Notes: generated by a model from the sequence alone, not told the origin. Positions 52,817 through 63,182 are shown, counted from the first letter of the stretch. The stretch: DNA of 64,000 nucleotides from SIG440 sp045631525 (GCA_045631525.1 JAZQUY010000012.1:1-64000), one strand, 5' to 3'. Program-made: numbers and translations.

Positions 52817-53515
52817 TTATCCTACAAATTCATTTATGCATCTTCTGTAAGCTGCAACCGGGTCGCTGGCCGCAGTAATGGGTCTTCCTACAACTATGTA
52901 GTCAGAGCCGATTTTTTTTGCCTCCTCAGGTGTCATAACTCTTACCTGGTCACCCTTGTCACCATCTGCAAAACGCACACCCGGGGTAACTGTGATAAAT
53001 TCTTTTCCGCAAGTGTTGTGAACCTTTTCGGCTTCTAAGGGTGAGCAAACTACGCCGTCAAGACCTGCTCTTTTTGCATTTTCTGCATAATGCATAACCA
53101 CCTTGTCGATGGGCTCGTTTATAAGAAGGTCTGATTTCATAATCTCTTCACTTGTAGAGGTGAGCTGAGTCACAGCGATAAGAATAGGGCGAGTGCCATC
53201 TTCTCGGGTTAACCCCTCGAGAGCTGCCTGCATCATAGGAATTGTTCCGGATGCGTGAAGATTTGTCATATCAACGTCAAGATTGCGAAGAACAGACATT
53301 GATTTTTTTACTGTATTTGGGATGTCGTGAAGCTTGAGGTCAAGGAATATCTTGTGACCTCTCTTTTTGATTTCACGCACGATTTCGGGGCCTTCTGCAT
53401 AGAAAAGCTCCATACCAATTTTTACAAAGGGTTTTTCTTCTTTGAACAAGTCAAGAAAATCAAAAACCTGCTTTTTTGTTGCAAAATCACATGCAACTAT
53501 AACGTCTTTACCCAT
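52817..53515 (-). CDS. pyrF: Orotidine 5'-phosphate decarboxylase
   Basis: 232 residues, TIM barrel. The catalytic motif FLDLKLHDIPNTV carries the Asp-Lys-Asp array, with IVVGRPIT at the phosphate site. It converts OMP to UMP. Two bases separate its start from the pyrD stop. Confidence 0.96.
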   Translation of the reverse strand: MGKDVIVACDFATKKQVFDFLDLFKEEKPFVKIGMELFYAEGPEIVREIKKRGHKIFLDLKLHDIPNTVKKSMSVLRNLDVDMTNLHASGTIPMMQAALEGLTREDGTRPILIAVTQLTSTSEEIMKSDLLINEPIDKVVMHYAENAKRAGLDGVVCSPLEAEKVHNTCGKEFITVTPGVRFADGDKGDQVRVMTPEEAKKIGSDYIVVGRPITAASDPVAAYRRCINEFVG

Positions 53516-53517
53516 AA

Positions 53518-54429
53518 TTAGTGAGCACCTCCAATAATATCATTTAAATCTTTTATGCCGTATTTTTCCATTGTTTGTGGCAAATTGTTAACAATATCAC
53601 GGCTTGCAAAGGGGTCAACCAGATTTGCAGCACCGATTTGGACAGCTGTGGCACCAGCAAGCATCATTTCGATTACATCCTCCGCAGAGGAAACGCCGCC
53701 CATACCAATGATGGGGATTTTCACAGCTTCATAAACCTGATAAACCATACGCACTGCAACCGGGAAAATAGCCGGACCTGAAAAACCGCCCATTTTGTTT
53801 GCAATAACACATTTCTTTGTTTTTAGGTCAATTCGCATACCCAGAAGAGTATTTATAAGGCTGATGCCATCAGCGCCTGCGTCTTCACAAGCCTTTGCAA
53901 TAGATACAATGTCGGTTACATTTGGTGAAAGCTTGATAAAAACAGGCTTTGTGGTGACTTTTTTTACAGCCCTTGTAACCTCAGCAGCAGACTCGGGAGA
54001 AGTTCCAAAACTCATACCTCCGCCGTGAACGTTGGGGCATGAGACATTCACCTCAAACCAACCAATTTGTGGCTCGCTGTCAAGTGCCTCACATGTATAA
54101 GTATATTCATCAATGAAAAATCCGCTGACATTAGCCATAACGGGTTTATGAAAAACCTCCTTGAGCTTTGGAAGCTCGATGGCTTTCACTGCTTCAACGC
54201 CCGGATTTTGAAGACCTACGGAATTTATCATCCCCATAGGGCATTCTGCAATTCTTGGAGTAGGGTTCCCAAAACGTGGGTCTTTTGTTGTGCCCTTGAA
54301 CGAAAATGTTCCAAGACAGTTGATGTCATAAAGCTCTGCGAATTCATAGCCAAAGCCAAAGGTTCCGCTGGCAGGGATTATGGGGTTGTCAATGGTTATT
54401 CCGGAAAGGTTTACTTTTGTGTTTACCAT
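53518..54429 (-). CDS. pyrD: Dihydroorotate dehydrogenase catalytic subunit, class 1B
   Basis: 303 residues. FMN-binding TIM barrel with NPIIPASGTFGFG, the catalytic Cys region NVSCPNVHGGG, and IGMGGVSSAEDVIEMMLAGA. With PyrK it forms the NAD-linked class 1B enzyme. ATG 54429 follows GAGGAGATTAT and overlaps the end of pyrK by seven bases; a longer frame into pyrK is rejected. Confidence 0.96.
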   Translation of the reverse strand: MVNTKVNLSGITIDNPIIPASGTFGFGYEFAELYDINCLGTFSFKGTTKDPRFGNPTPRIAECPMGMINSVGLQNPGVEAVKAIELPKLKEVFHKPVMANVSGFFIDEYTYTCEALDSEPQIGWFEVNVSCPNVHGGGMSFGTSPESAAEVTRAVKKVTTKPVFIKLSPNVTDIVSIAKACEDAGADGISLINTLLGMRIDLKTKKCVIANKMGGFSGPAIFPVAVRMVYQVYEAVKIPIIGMGGVSSAEDVIEMMLAGATAVQIGAANLVDPFASRDIVNNLPQTMEKYGIKDLNDIIGGAH

Positions 54430-55154
54430 ATAATCTCCTCCCTCAAAAGAACGGGACCGTCCTTGCAAATTCTTTTGTTGCCGTATTTGGTTTTGCATGA
54501 GCAACCCATACAAGCACCAAAACCGCAACCCATACGTTCTTCAAAGCTATATTGACCTGAAGTTTTGGCAACCTTTTCGATTGCTTTAAACATTGGTTCG
54601 GGACCGCAGGTGAAGAAATAGTCATAGGAAATATCGTCAATTGCGTCTGTAACAAAGCCGTGTATTCCGTAAGAGCCGTCAGCTGTTGTGACGATTGTTT
54701 CAACACCAAGGTTTTTAAATTCTTCTTCGGCGAAGACATCCTCGCGGCTGTTGAAACCAAGAATAACGGTTGGCTTTTTGCCCTCTGAAATCAGTTTCTT
54801 GCAGAGATTAAACATAGGTGGGACACCAACACCGCCGCCAATAAGGAGAGGGGAGGTGCCGCTTTTTGATGTGTCAAAGCCGTTGCCAAGAGCAATAAGG
54901 ATATCAAGCTCTTTGCCGGGTGTGTACTCACTCATCTTTTCTGTGCCTACGCCTACAACCTTATATATAAGGGTTAAAGTTTTTTCATCATAATCACAGA
55001 TTGATATGGGACGTCTTAAATACTGACCCTCAAGCTTGATATTTACAAACTGACCGGGTCGAACAATGTCACTTGTGTCGCCTGACAAAACCATAAGATA
55101 GATGTCTTTTGCAATCTTTTCGTTTTTTATTATAGTAAAAAGTTCTTGTTTCAC
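54423..55154 (-). CDS. pyrK: Dihydroorotate dehydrogenase electron-transfer subunit
   Basis: 243 residues. FAD domain (PGQFVNIKL, YLRRPISICDYD), NAD-binding part (LLIGGGVGVPPMFNL), and a C-terminal [2Fe-2S] site with cysteines in GCGFGACMGCSCK and ICKDGP. It passes electrons from PyrD to NAD. Start ATG 55154. Confidence 0.96.
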   Translation of the reverse strand: MKQELFTIIKNEKIAKDIYLMVLSGDTSDIVRPGQFVNIKLEGQYLRRPISICDYDEKTLTLIYKVVGVGTEKMSEYTPGKELDILIALGNGFDTSKSGTSPLLIGGGVGVPPMFNLCKKLISEGKKPTVILGFNSREDVFAEEEFKNLGVETIVTTADGSYGIHGFVTDAIDDISYDYFFTCGPEPMFKAIEKVAKTSGQYSFEERMGCGFGACMGCSCKTKYGNKRICKDGPVLLREEIIW

Positions 55155-55169
55155 AATACATTACCTTTC

Positions 55170-58100
55170 TTATGCATCAATGGTTGAAATGCCGATGGTA
55201 TTTTGTTCCAGAACGTCCACCAAAACCTTAACCGTATCAAGTGCGGTGAAGAGGTTTACGTTGTTTTCGGTAGCCAAAATTCGGATTTCCTGACCGTCAT
55301 GGGCTGAATTTGAGCTAACATCACTGGTGTTAATGAGGTAAGAAATATGTCCCTGACGGATTGCTTCGGGAATTTCTTCACTACCCTCACTTATTTTCCT
55401 GAATGCATGGGTGCGGATACCGTTCTTTTTCAAGAATTCAGCAGTGCCGCGAGTTGCCTGAATGTTAAAGCCAAGGTTATAGAAACGACGAATGAGGGAA
55501 AGAGCTTCTTCTTTGTCCTTGTCAGCAACAGTTACAAGAACAGTGCCATAGTTCTGGAGTTTCATACCTGATGCCTGAAGCGCTTTGTAAAGTGCGCGGT
55601 TGAGTGTATCATCATAGCCGATTGCTTCACCAGTTGATTTCATTTCAGGTGAGAGGTATGCATCAAGACCGCGTAGTTTGTTGAATGAGAACACCGGAAC
55701 TTTTACATACCAGCGGTTTTTCTCTGTGGGGTAGGTTTTCTTGATACCCTGTGATTTAAGGCTCTTGCCCATAATTACGTTTGTGGCAATGTCGGCGAGG
55801 CTATATCCCGTAGCCTTTGAAAGGAACGGAACAGTTCTTGAAGAACGTGGGTTAACCTCGATAATATATACATTGTCATTTTTGTCAACAATGAACTGGA
55901 TGTTGTAAAGACCAATAATTCCAATGCCAAGACCCAGCTGTTTTGCATACTTAAGTATGGTCTTTTTAACCTTTTCTGAAATACTGAATGTGGGGTAAAC
56001 GCTTATGGAGTCACCGCTGTGGATACCTGTACGTTCAACCAGCTCCATAATGCCGGGGACAAAAACGTCTTTGCCGTCACAGATGGCATCGATTTCAACT
56101 TCTTTTCCAACGATATATTTATCAACTAATACAGGCTTGTCCTCGTCAATTTCAACCGCTGTTTTGAGGTAGTGACGAAGAGCTTCTTCGTTTGCAACAA
56201 TTTGCATTGCGCGACCGCCAAGAACGAAACTTGGACGCACCAGAACAGGATAGCCGATTTCTTGTGCGGCTTTTACACCGTCCTCAATTTTTGTAACAGC
56301 TTTGCCTTGTGGCTGAGGAATGTTAAGCTTTTTAAGAATTTTTTCAAAAGCGTCACGGTTTTCAGCTCTGTCAATTGCTTCACAGTCAGTACCGATTATT
56401 TTTACACCGCGGTCAGTTAGGGGCTGTGCAAGGTTGATAGCAGTTTGACCACCAAGAGATGCAATCGTGCCTTCAGGATTTTCAAAGAGGATAATGTTCA
56501 TAGCATCCTCGGTTGTGAGAGGCTCAAAGTAGAGCTTGTCCGCTGTTGTATAGTCGGTTGAAACAGTTTCAGGATTGTTGTTTATAATGATTGCTTCATA
56601 GCCTGAATTTTTGATTGTGGTAACAGCATGAACTGTTGAATAGTCAAATTCAACGCCCTGACCGATACGGATAGGACCTGCACCAAGAACCACAACCGAT
56701 TTCTTGTCTGTTATTCTTGAATCATTTTCACCTGTGTAGGTTGAGTAGAAATAAGGAATATATGCACCAGTATGGCAGGTATCAACCATTTTGTAAACGG
56801 GCATAATCTTATTTTTTCTTCTCATATTGAAGACGTCAAGCTCGGATTCGTTCCAAAGCTTTGCGATAAATGCATCACTAAAGCCCATAACCTTTGCGTC
56901 TTTGAGAATTACAGCATCATTTTTGTTTGCCTTGATAACTTCTTCAAAGTCGGTTATTCTTTTGATTGCCTCAAGGAAGTAGGAGGTAATCATTGTGATT
57001 TCGTGAAGCTCTTCAACGGTTTTTCCGCGTCTTAAAAGCTGTGCAACGGCATAGATTGTGTCGTCACGGAATTCTTTAATATATTCAAGCAAGTCGCTGT
57101 CTGACATATTTTCAAACTTGGCCATCCAGAAATGGTTTACGCCGATTTCGAGTGAACGTACGGATTTAAGCATACATTCTTCCAAGGTAGAGCCAATACC
57201 CATAACCTCTCCTGTTGCTTTCATCTGTGTGCCAAGCTTGTTGTTTGCAGAGGTAAATTTGTCAAAGGGGAATCTTGGGAATTTTGCAACAATATAATCA
57301 AGACGCGGCTCAAATGCTGCGTTGGTATTTGCAATTTTGATTTCTTCAAGTGACATACCCACAGCAATTTTTGCAGTAACGCGAGCTATCGGGTAACCAC
57401 TTGCCTTTGATGCAAGTGCAGAAGAACGTGAAACTCTTGGATTAACCTCAATAAGATAATATTCAGATGTTTCGGGATTGAGTGCAAACTGAACGTTGCA
57501 GCCGCCCTCAATTTTAAGCTCACGGATAATCTTTATAGCACTGTCGTTGAGCATTTTAAGGTCGTGGTCATTGAGGGTGAGGATTGGTGCAACAACGATA
57601 CTGTCACCTGTATGAACGCCCACGGGGTCAATGTTTTCCATTCCGCAGATTGTTATTGCTGTATCGTTTGAGTCACGCATAACTTCAAACTCGATTTCCT
57701 TGTAGCCCTTAACACTCTTTTCGATAAGTACCTGTGAAACGGGTGAAAGCTTGAATGCATTTGTACCAATTTCAATAAGTTCCTCTTCGTTATATGCAAA
57801 GCCGCCGCCTGTTCCGCCAAGGGTGAAAGCAGGACGCAAAACAACGGGATAGCCGTATCTTTTTGCGGCTTCTTTTGCCTCGTCAAGTGAATATGTGATT
57901 TCAGAAGGAATAACAGGCTCACCAATGGACTGGCAAAGCTCTTTGAAAAGCTCGCGGTCTTCAGCACGTTCAATACTTTCGCTTTTGGTACCAAGAAGCT
58001 CAACACCGCATTCTTTGAGGATACCTTTCTTTTCAAGCTGCATAGCAAGGTTAAGTCCTGTTTGTCCGCCAATGCCGGGGACGATGGCGTCCGGTCTTTC

Positions 58101-58340
58101 ATAGCGGATAATACGAGCTATATACTCAAGAGTAAGAGGCTCCATATAAACCTTATCTGCAATAGTGGTATCAGTCATAATTGTTGCGGGGTTTGAGTTT
58201 GCAAGGACAACCTCATAGCCCTCTTCTTTGAGTGCAAGACACGCCTGTGTGCCTGCATAGTCAAATTCGGCAGCCTGACCGATAACAATCGGACCGGAGC
58301 CGATAATAAGTATTTTCTTCAAATCTGTTCTTTTTGCCAT
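55170..58340 (-). CDS. carB: Carbamoyl phosphate synthase large subunit
   Basis: 1056 residues, full length, with two ATP-grasp halves (GSGPIVIGQAAEFDYAGTQACLAL in the first; GAGPIRIGQGVEFDYSTVHAV in the second) and a C-terminal MGS-like allosteric domain. It makes carbamoyl phosphate using ammonia from the small subunit CarA. carA is not adjacent: only 18 bases separate carB from pyrC. CarA must be encoded elsewhere. Confidence 0.97.
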   Translation of the reverse strand: MAKRTDLKKILIIGSGPIVIGQAAEFDYAGTQACLALKEEGYEVVLANSNPATIMTDTTIADKVYMEPLTLEYIARIIRYERPDAIVPGIGGQTGLNLAMQLEKKGILKECGVELLGTKSESIERAEDRELFKELCQSIGEPVIPSEITYSLDEAKEAAKRYGYPVVLRPAFTLGGTGGGFAYNEEELIEIGTNAFKLSPVSQVLIEKSVKGYKEIEFEVMRDSNDTAITICGMENIDPVGVHTGDSIVVAPILTLNDHDLKMLNDSAIKIIRELKIEGGCNVQFALNPETSEYYLIEVNPRVSRSSALASKASGYPIARVTAKIAVGMSLEEIKIANTNAAFEPRLDYIVAKFPRFPFDKFTSANNKLGTQMKATGEVMGIGSTLEECMLKSVRSLEIGVNHFWMAKFENMSDSDLLEYIKEFRDDTIYAVAQLLRRGKTVEELHEITMITSYFLEAIKRITDFEEVIKANKNDAVILKDAKVMGFSDAFIAKLWNESELDVFNMRRKNKIMPVYKMVDTCHTGAYIPYFYSTYTGENDSRITDKKSVVVLGAGPIRIGQGVEFDYSTVHAVTTIKNSGYEAIIINNNPETVSTDYTTADKLYFEPLTTEDAMNIILFENPEGTIASLGGQTAINLAQPLTDRGVKIIGTDCEAIDRAENRDAFEKILKKLNIPQPQGKAVTKIEDGVKAAQEIGYPVLVRPSFVLGGRAMQIVANEEALRHYLKTAVEIDEDKPVLVDKYIVGKEVEIDAICDGKDVFVPGIMELVERTGIHSGDSISVYPTFSISEKVKKTILKYAKQLGLGIGIIGLYNIQFIVDKNDNVYIIEVNPRSSRTVPFLSKATGYSLADIATNVIMGKSLKSQGIKKTYPTEKNRWYVKVPVFSFNKLRGLDAYLSPEMKSTGEAIGYDDTLNRALYKALQASGMKLQNYGTVLVTVADKDKEEALSLIRRFYNLGFNIQATRGTAEFLKKNGIRTHAFRKISEGSEEIPEAIRQGHISYLINTSDVSSNSAHDGQEIRILATENNVNLFTALDTVKVLVDVLEQNTIGISTIDA

Positions 58341-58358
58341 TTTTTATCCTCCCAAAAA

Positions 58359-59630
58359 TTATATTTTCTGTTCCTGCCATACAATGTTGCCATCATGTAT
58401 GGTCATCAAACATCTGCCGAAAACTTCGCTTCCATCAAAGGGCGTGCTTCGTCCTTTTGAGAGAAAGTCTTCGGGGTTTATTTTATATTTTGCATCAAGG
58501 TCAAAAACTGTGAGACTTGCGCTTTGACCGTTTTTTATTTCTGCCCCTATGCCAAATCTCTTCCTTGGGTTGTCACAAAGGAGTGAGATAAGCTTTTCAA
58601 GGGTAATTATATTAGTTTTTACAAGATGGGTATAAAGCACGGGGAATGCTGTTTCAATCCCTACAACACCCATAAGGCTGTCTTTTAATCCTTTTGATTT
58701 TTCTTCCGCTGAGTGGGGGGCGTGGTCTGTTGCAATCATATCGATTGTGCCGTCACAGATGCCCTCGATAAGTGCCATGCGGTCTTCTTCGCTGCGGAGA
58801 GGTGGATTCATTTTGAAGCGTCCGTCTTCTTGTAAATCCTTATCGGATAGAACAAGGTAGTGTGGAGCAGTTTCGCATGTAACGTCAAGGCCGTCTTTTT
58901 TTGCTTGTCTTATAAGTTCGACGCTTTCCTTGGTTGAAATGTGACAGACGTGATAACTGCATCCAATTTCCCGAACAAGCTCAAGGTCACGTTTTATGGG
59001 ACCCCATTCGCTCATCGACGAGATGCCTTTGTGGCCGTGCTCTTTTGCATAGTCACCATCGTGGATGTAACCGCCATGAAGGAGCGAGTTATCCTCACAG
59101 TGAGCCGATATTATCTTGCCAAGTTCTTTTGCCTTGAGCATAGCGCATTTCATCATATCGGTGTTTTGAACTCCGCGTCCGTCATCGGAAAAGCCGATTA
59201 CGTCCTTTGCAATTTCTTCCATATCAGAAAGCTCTTCGCCTTTTTCGGCCTTTGTGATTGTGCCGAATGGGAAAACGTCAATAACAGCTGAATTTTTGAT
59301 TGCATCAAGCTGAACTTTAAGGTTTTCAGCAGTGTCAGGCGCGGGGCTTAGGTTCGGCATACTGCACACCGCTGTGTATCCGCCACGGGCACAAGCACGA
59401 GTTCCGCTTTCAATAGTTTCCTTATACAAAAAACCCGGCTCTCTCAGATGAACGTGAACATCTGTAAAACCGGGAAAAATGTATTTGTTATCAAAAGAAA
59501 TAGTTGTAGAAGGGAATTTGGAAACAAGAGGAGTGTATTCAAGAAACACTTTACCGTCAGTAATGAAAATATCCTGTTTTGTGAACTTGCCGTCTGTATA
59601 AACTTGTGCATCTTTTAAAATACAATTCAT
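58359..59630 (-). CDS. pyrC: Dihydroorotase
   Basis: 423 residues, class I type. Metal motif DVHVHLREPG, a later CARGGYTAVCSMPNL, and DMIATDHAPHSAEEK. It cyclises carbamoyl aspartate. ATG 59630 follows AAAGGGA. It is the first gene of the pyr operon, and its promoter lies only about 25 bases upstream of the expected leader start. Confidence 0.95.
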   Translation of the reverse strand: MNCILKDAQVYTDGKFTKQDIFITDGKVFLEYTPLVSKFPSTTISFDNKYIFPGFTDVHVHLREPGFLYKETIESGTRACARGGYTAVCSMPNLSPAPDTAENLKVQLDAIKNSAVIDVFPFGTITKAEKGEELSDMEEIAKDVIGFSDDGRGVQNTDMMKCAMLKAKELGKIISAHCEDNSLLHGGYIHDGDYAKEHGHKGISSMSEWGPIKRDLELVREIGCSYHVCHISTKESVELIRQAKKDGLDVTCETAPHYLVLSDKDLQEDGRFKMNPPLRSEEDRMALIEGICDGTIDMIATDHAPHSAEEKSKGLKDSLMGVVGIETAFPVLYTHLVKTNIITLEKLISLLCDNPRKRFGIGAEIKNGQSASLTVFDLDAKYKINPEDFLSKGRSTPFDGSEVFGRCLMTIHDGNIVWQEQKI

Positions 59631-59658
59631 GGTAAATCCCTTTCTGACATTTTCATAT

Positions 59659-59687
59659 ATTTTACCACAAACAAGGGGCAGTGTCAA
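59659..59687 (-). promoter_or_regulatory. Promoter of the pyr operon
   Basis: Minus-strand TTGACA (59687-59682), a 17-base spacer and TAAAAT (59664-59659). The leader is too short for a PyrR-type attenuator. Confidence 0.75.
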
Positions 59688-59802
59688 CAGAAAAAAACAA
59701 ATATTTTTTAACAAAAGAAACTGAAAAATATAGATAGAAAATTAGCTATTTTGCTCTCGATGCTTTGTTGTAACCAGAAAGGTCGGGCACTAAAATAAAT
59801 AT

Positions 59803-60672
59803 TCAGTTTTTATTTGAACGATTTTTGGCACGATATTCAAGAGGTGTAATGCCAAATTTGCTTTTGAAAGCAAGATAAAAACCATTATAGGATTGATAGC
59901 CTACGGCTTCTGCAATATCCTTTACGCTTTGGTCAGTTTCACGGAGAAATTTTTTAGCACTCTTAAGTCGAATATCCGAAAGACAGTTACGAAAATCCGT
60001 TTTGAAGGCTTTTTTTATGATTCGGTTGGTCTGCATTTCGCTGAGACACAAAAGCTTTGAAAGTTTTGCAAGGCTTATATCTTCAAAGTAATGGTCGTTG
60101 AAATAATTCTCAATCATAAAAACCCGTGAGTCATGCTCAGATATTTCGGATTGTATATCATAAGATGATGGAGCTTTGCTGCAGTATGGCAAAAAAATCT
60201 CCGAAAAAACCAATATGAGTAATGATTTCACAATATCTCCTGAAAACGGGTTTTTTAGATTCAAATTTGTAACAATTTTTTTTATGTAATCGCAAAGGAG
60301 TGTATTCTGTCTGATAATAAGATAGCCTGATTCTTTATCTAAATTTTCGGAGAGAACTGAAAAATGGTCTCCGCTTCTCGTGATGTTTTCCTCCATAAAA
60401 AAGCTGAAATTTAGAATTGAAAAGTTCTCATCCTGGTGGCTGAATTTGTGAAAACTGCCTGGGAACAAAAGAACAGCGTCGTTTTGATATAGCGTTATTG
60501 ATTTATCTTCAATATCAAGGGTGGCGGAACTTTTTGTTATAATATGAAATTCAAAGTTGGCATGACTGTGCGGAAGGGAAAGTGTTTTATCGGTAGCAGT
60601 GCACAGTCCAAGCAAATCACTTTTAAACTTTATGTTTCCTAATTCAGTTGTAATTATGTTATTCTTTTGCAT
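59803..60672 (-). CDS. AraC-family transcriptional regulator
   Basis: 289 residues. An N-terminal cupin-like sensing domain (LPHSHANFEFHII, LLFPGSFHKF) and two C-terminal helix-turn-helix motifs (ISLAKLSKLLCLSEMQTNRIIKKAF; VKDIAEAVGYQSYNGFYLAFKSKFGITPLEYR). ATG 60672 is preferred, with GGGGAG about ten bases upstream; TTG 60690 is an alternative. It is divergent from the aminotransferase gene and probably controls it. Confidence 0.9.
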   Translation of the reverse strand: MQKNNIITTELGNIKFKSDLLGLCTATDKTLSLPHSHANFEFHIITKSSATLDIEDKSITLYQNDAVLLFPGSFHKFSHQDENFSILNFSFFMEENITRSGDHFSVLSENLDKESGYLIIRQNTLLCDYIKKIVTNLNLKNPFSGDIVKSLLILVFSEIFLPYCSKAPSSYDIQSEISEHDSRVFMIENYFNDHYFEDISLAKLSKLLCLSEMQTNRIIKKAFKTDFRNCLSDIRLKSAKKFLRETDQSVKDIAEAVGYQSYNGFYLAFKSKFGITPLEYRAKNRSNKN

Positions 60673-60817
60673 CTTTAAAACACTCCCCAAAAAACTAAAA
60701 AATCCAACATAGATATAAATAAATTAGTCAAATTCGTTTGTTTACATTTTCTTGTTTTTATTATAATATAAACTTACAACAAAATGCAACAAATTTTTTT
60801 GTAAAGGAGTTTTTGAT

Positions 60818-62137
60818 ATGTCAAAAGCACAAGAATTGTACAAACACGCAAAAGAACGTATGCCAGGCGGGGTGCAGCTTCTCTCAAAGAGACCTGAAAT
60901 GTTTGCACCTGACAAATGGCCAGCATACTTTGCGAAAGCAAAGGGCTGTGAAGTTGTTGATATTGACGGCAACAAATATTATGATATGACAACAAATGGT
61001 ATAGCTACCTGTCTTTTGGGCTATGCTGATCCTGATGTTACAAAGGCAGTTGTTAACCGTGTGAAAAACGGCTCAATGACTACACTTTGCCCACCTGAAG
61101 AAGTTTATCTTGCTGACAGACTCTGTGAAATTCATCCCTGGGCAGAGCAGGTGCGTTTTGCAAGAACAGGCGGCGAAATCTGTGCTATTGCTATACGTAT
61201 AGCACGTGCAACAACGGGCAGAAACCTTGTGGCAATCTGTGGCTACCATGGATGGAGCGACTGGTATATTGCAGCAAACCTTTCAAACGACCATTCACTT
61301 GATGGTCAGCTTTTGCCGGGACTTCAGCCTGCAGGTGTTCCTAAACAGCTTACTGATACAACATTTACTTTCATAGGCAATGACAAAGAATCTTTTGACA
61401 AGCTTATTGCAGAACACGGTGATGATTTGGCTTGTGTTATTATGGAGCCAATGAGAAATGAACTTCCAAAAGATAATTTCCTTGAATATGTACGTGACAA
61501 CACACACCGTGCGGGTGCTCTTTTGATATTTGACGAAGTTACAATCGGCTGGCGTTATACCTTTGGCGGATGCCACAAGGCTCTTGGCGTAAATCCTGAT
61601 ATGGCTGTTTTTGCAAAGGCTATGGGTAACGGACATCCTATCGCTGCTGTTATCGGTACAAAAGAGGCAATGGAAGGAACAGAAAACTCGTTCATAAGCA
61701 GTACATACTGGACGGAGAGTGTTGGACCTACTGCTGCACTTGCTACCCTTGAAAAGATGGAAAAAACAAGAGTTTGGGAGCACGTAGCAGATATCGGAAC
61801 AAAGGTTAAAAATAACTGGGTTGAGCTTGGTAAAAAGCATGGCCTTGATGTTTCAAGCCCGGGTTTCCCATGTCTTGCATCGTTGAAATTCAAAGAACAT
61901 CAGCGTGAACTTAAGACTCTTTATACTGTACTTATGCTGAAAGAAGGTTTCCTTGCAAATACTCAGATGGACCCAACTCTTGCCCACAATGACAAGATTG
62001 TTGCTAAATATCGTGATGCTGTTGACAAAGTATTCGGCGAAATGGCTGCAATCCTCAAAAAAGGCGGAGTGGAGGCTGTTATTGAAGAACTTGACGGAAA
62101 AGTATGTCACTCTGATTTTAAGAGATTGATTAAATAA
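60818..62137 (+). CDS. Class III aminotransferase, glutamate-1-semialdehyde-aminomutase-like
   Basis: 439 residues. PLP-enzyme motifs are PGGVQLLSKRPEMF, GYHGWSDWY, the IFDEVTIGWR Asp region, and FAKAMGNGHPIAA with the Schiff-base Lys. The family includes glutamate-1-semialdehyde aminomutase and many amino-sugar or amino-acid transaminases. No heme genes are nearby and the neighbours are catabolic, so a true HemL is unlikely. ATG 60818 follows AAGGAG. Start of a two-gene unit. Confidence 0.88.
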   Translation: MSKAQELYKHAKERMPGGVQLLSKRPEMFAPDKWPAYFAKAKGCEVVDIDGNKYYDMTTNGIATCLLGYADPDVTKAVVNRVKNGSMTTLCPPEEVYLADRLCEIHPWAEQVRFARTGGEICAIAIRIARATTGRNLVAICGYHGWSDWYIAANLSNDHSLDGQLLPGLQPAGVPKQLTDTTFTFIGNDKESFDKLIAEHGDDLACVIMEPMRNELPKDNFLEYVRDNTHRAGALLIFDEVTIGWRYTFGGCHKALGVNPDMAVFAKAMGNGHPIAAVIGTKEAMEGTENSFISSTYWTESVGPTAALATLEKMEKTRVWEHVADIGTKVKNNWVELGKKHGLDVSSPGFPCLASLKFKEHQRELKTLYTVLMLKEGFLANTQMDPTLAHNDKIVAKYRDAVDKVFGEMAAILKKGGVEAVIEELDGKVCHSDFKRLIK

Positions 62138-62166
62138 ATAATTTTAAATTGTGAGGGATAGAAACC

Positions 62167-63126
62167 ATGGGAAAAGTTGTCTATAATCAATATGACATAG
62201 AGGCGTCAAAAATCATTAACGATTTTTTGCCTGATAAGGTGTTTGATATGCATATGCATGTTACACATCGTGACACTCTTTATAATGAATATAAAACCTT
62301 TGCGGACTATTATGATGAAACCAAACTTTTCTATCAGGACAGAAAGGTTCGTTGTAATGGAATAATCATGCCATTTAGAGAGTTAAAAAATCCAGAAGAA
62401 CTCAAAAAGTCTATGGATCTTTTGAATTCAGAACTCGATAAATATCCTGACAATGTGGGTGAAACAATTGTTTTTCCACACGATACTGTTGATGGCATAA
62501 AAGCTCGGCTCACTCATCCGGCTATTCGGGGACTGAAATGCTATTGCTTTTATTCGGAAAGAAAAGACTGTTATCAGTCAACTATTGATGAGTTTTTACC
62601 GGAGTCTGCGTGGGAGGTTGCAAACGAGAAGAAATTGGCAATCACGCTGCATATAGTGAAAGATGAAGCTTTGGCGCATCCTGACAACTTGAACTATATA
62701 ATAGAAATGTCAAAGAAATATCCTGATGCGGTTTTGATTCTGGCACATGCTGCAAGGGCTTTTGCTTCCTGGACTGCTTTTGATATGGTTGACAAATTGG
62801 TTGATTGTGAAAATGTATGGTATGACTTTTCGTGTATCTGTGAAGTACCTGCTATGCTTTACATTTTGAAAAAAGTGGGCGTTGGAAGATGTATGTGGGG
62901 AACAGACTATAATGTTTGTACTCTGCTGGGAAAACCGATTTCACTGGCAGATCGATTTTATTGGCTGTATAAAGAAAACTTTCCCTCGGATCCAGATATT
63001 CGCTTAGGTCACATTATTACAGAAGCGTTTATGGCTATGCGACAGACTTGCATTCTGGCAGATATGGATAAGAACCAGATTGAGGACTTCTTCTATAATA
63101 ATGCGGCAAGATTGGTAGACAGATAA
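62167..63126 (+). CDS. Amidohydrolase-family protein (COG2159-like)
   Basis: 319 residues. Metal motif DMHMHV gives H29 and H31, followed by ITLHIVKDEA, LILAHAARAF and CMWGTDYN. It shares the FLPD-x3-D-x-H-x-H start, at identical residue numbers, with the protein at 45620. It lies 29 bases after the aminotransferase and is probably co-transcribed. The substrate is unknown. Confidence 0.85.
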   Translation: MGKVVYNQYDIEASKIINDFLPDKVFDMHMHVTHRDTLYNEYKTFADYYDETKLFYQDRKVRCNGIIMPFRELKNPEELKKSMDLLNSELDKYPDNVGETIVFPHDTVDGIKARLTHPAIRGLKCYCFYSERKDCYQSTIDEFLPESAWEVANEKKLAITLHIVKDEALAHPDNLNYIIEMSKKYPDAVLILAHAARAFASWTAFDMVDKLVDCENVWYDFSCICEVPAMLYILKKVGVGRCMWGTDYNVCTLLGKPISLADRFYWLYKENFPSDPDIRLGHIITEAFMAMRQTCILADMDKNQIEDFFYNNAARLVDR

Positions 63127-63132
63127 AATTTA

Positions 63133-63168
63133 AATCCTCCGAAAAACAACTCGGAGGATTTTTTTTAC
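63133..63168 (+). terminator. Terminator of the aminotransferase-amidohydrolase unit
   Basis: A 10-base stem (63133-63142 with 63151-63160) followed by T8. Confidence 0.85.
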
Positions 63169-63182
63169 ACGATTATACAAAA

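Noticed and set aside
59631..59690. PyrR-binding attenuator before pyrC
   Set aside because: Only about 25 bases separate the likely transcription start from the start codon, too few for terminator and antiterminator structures.
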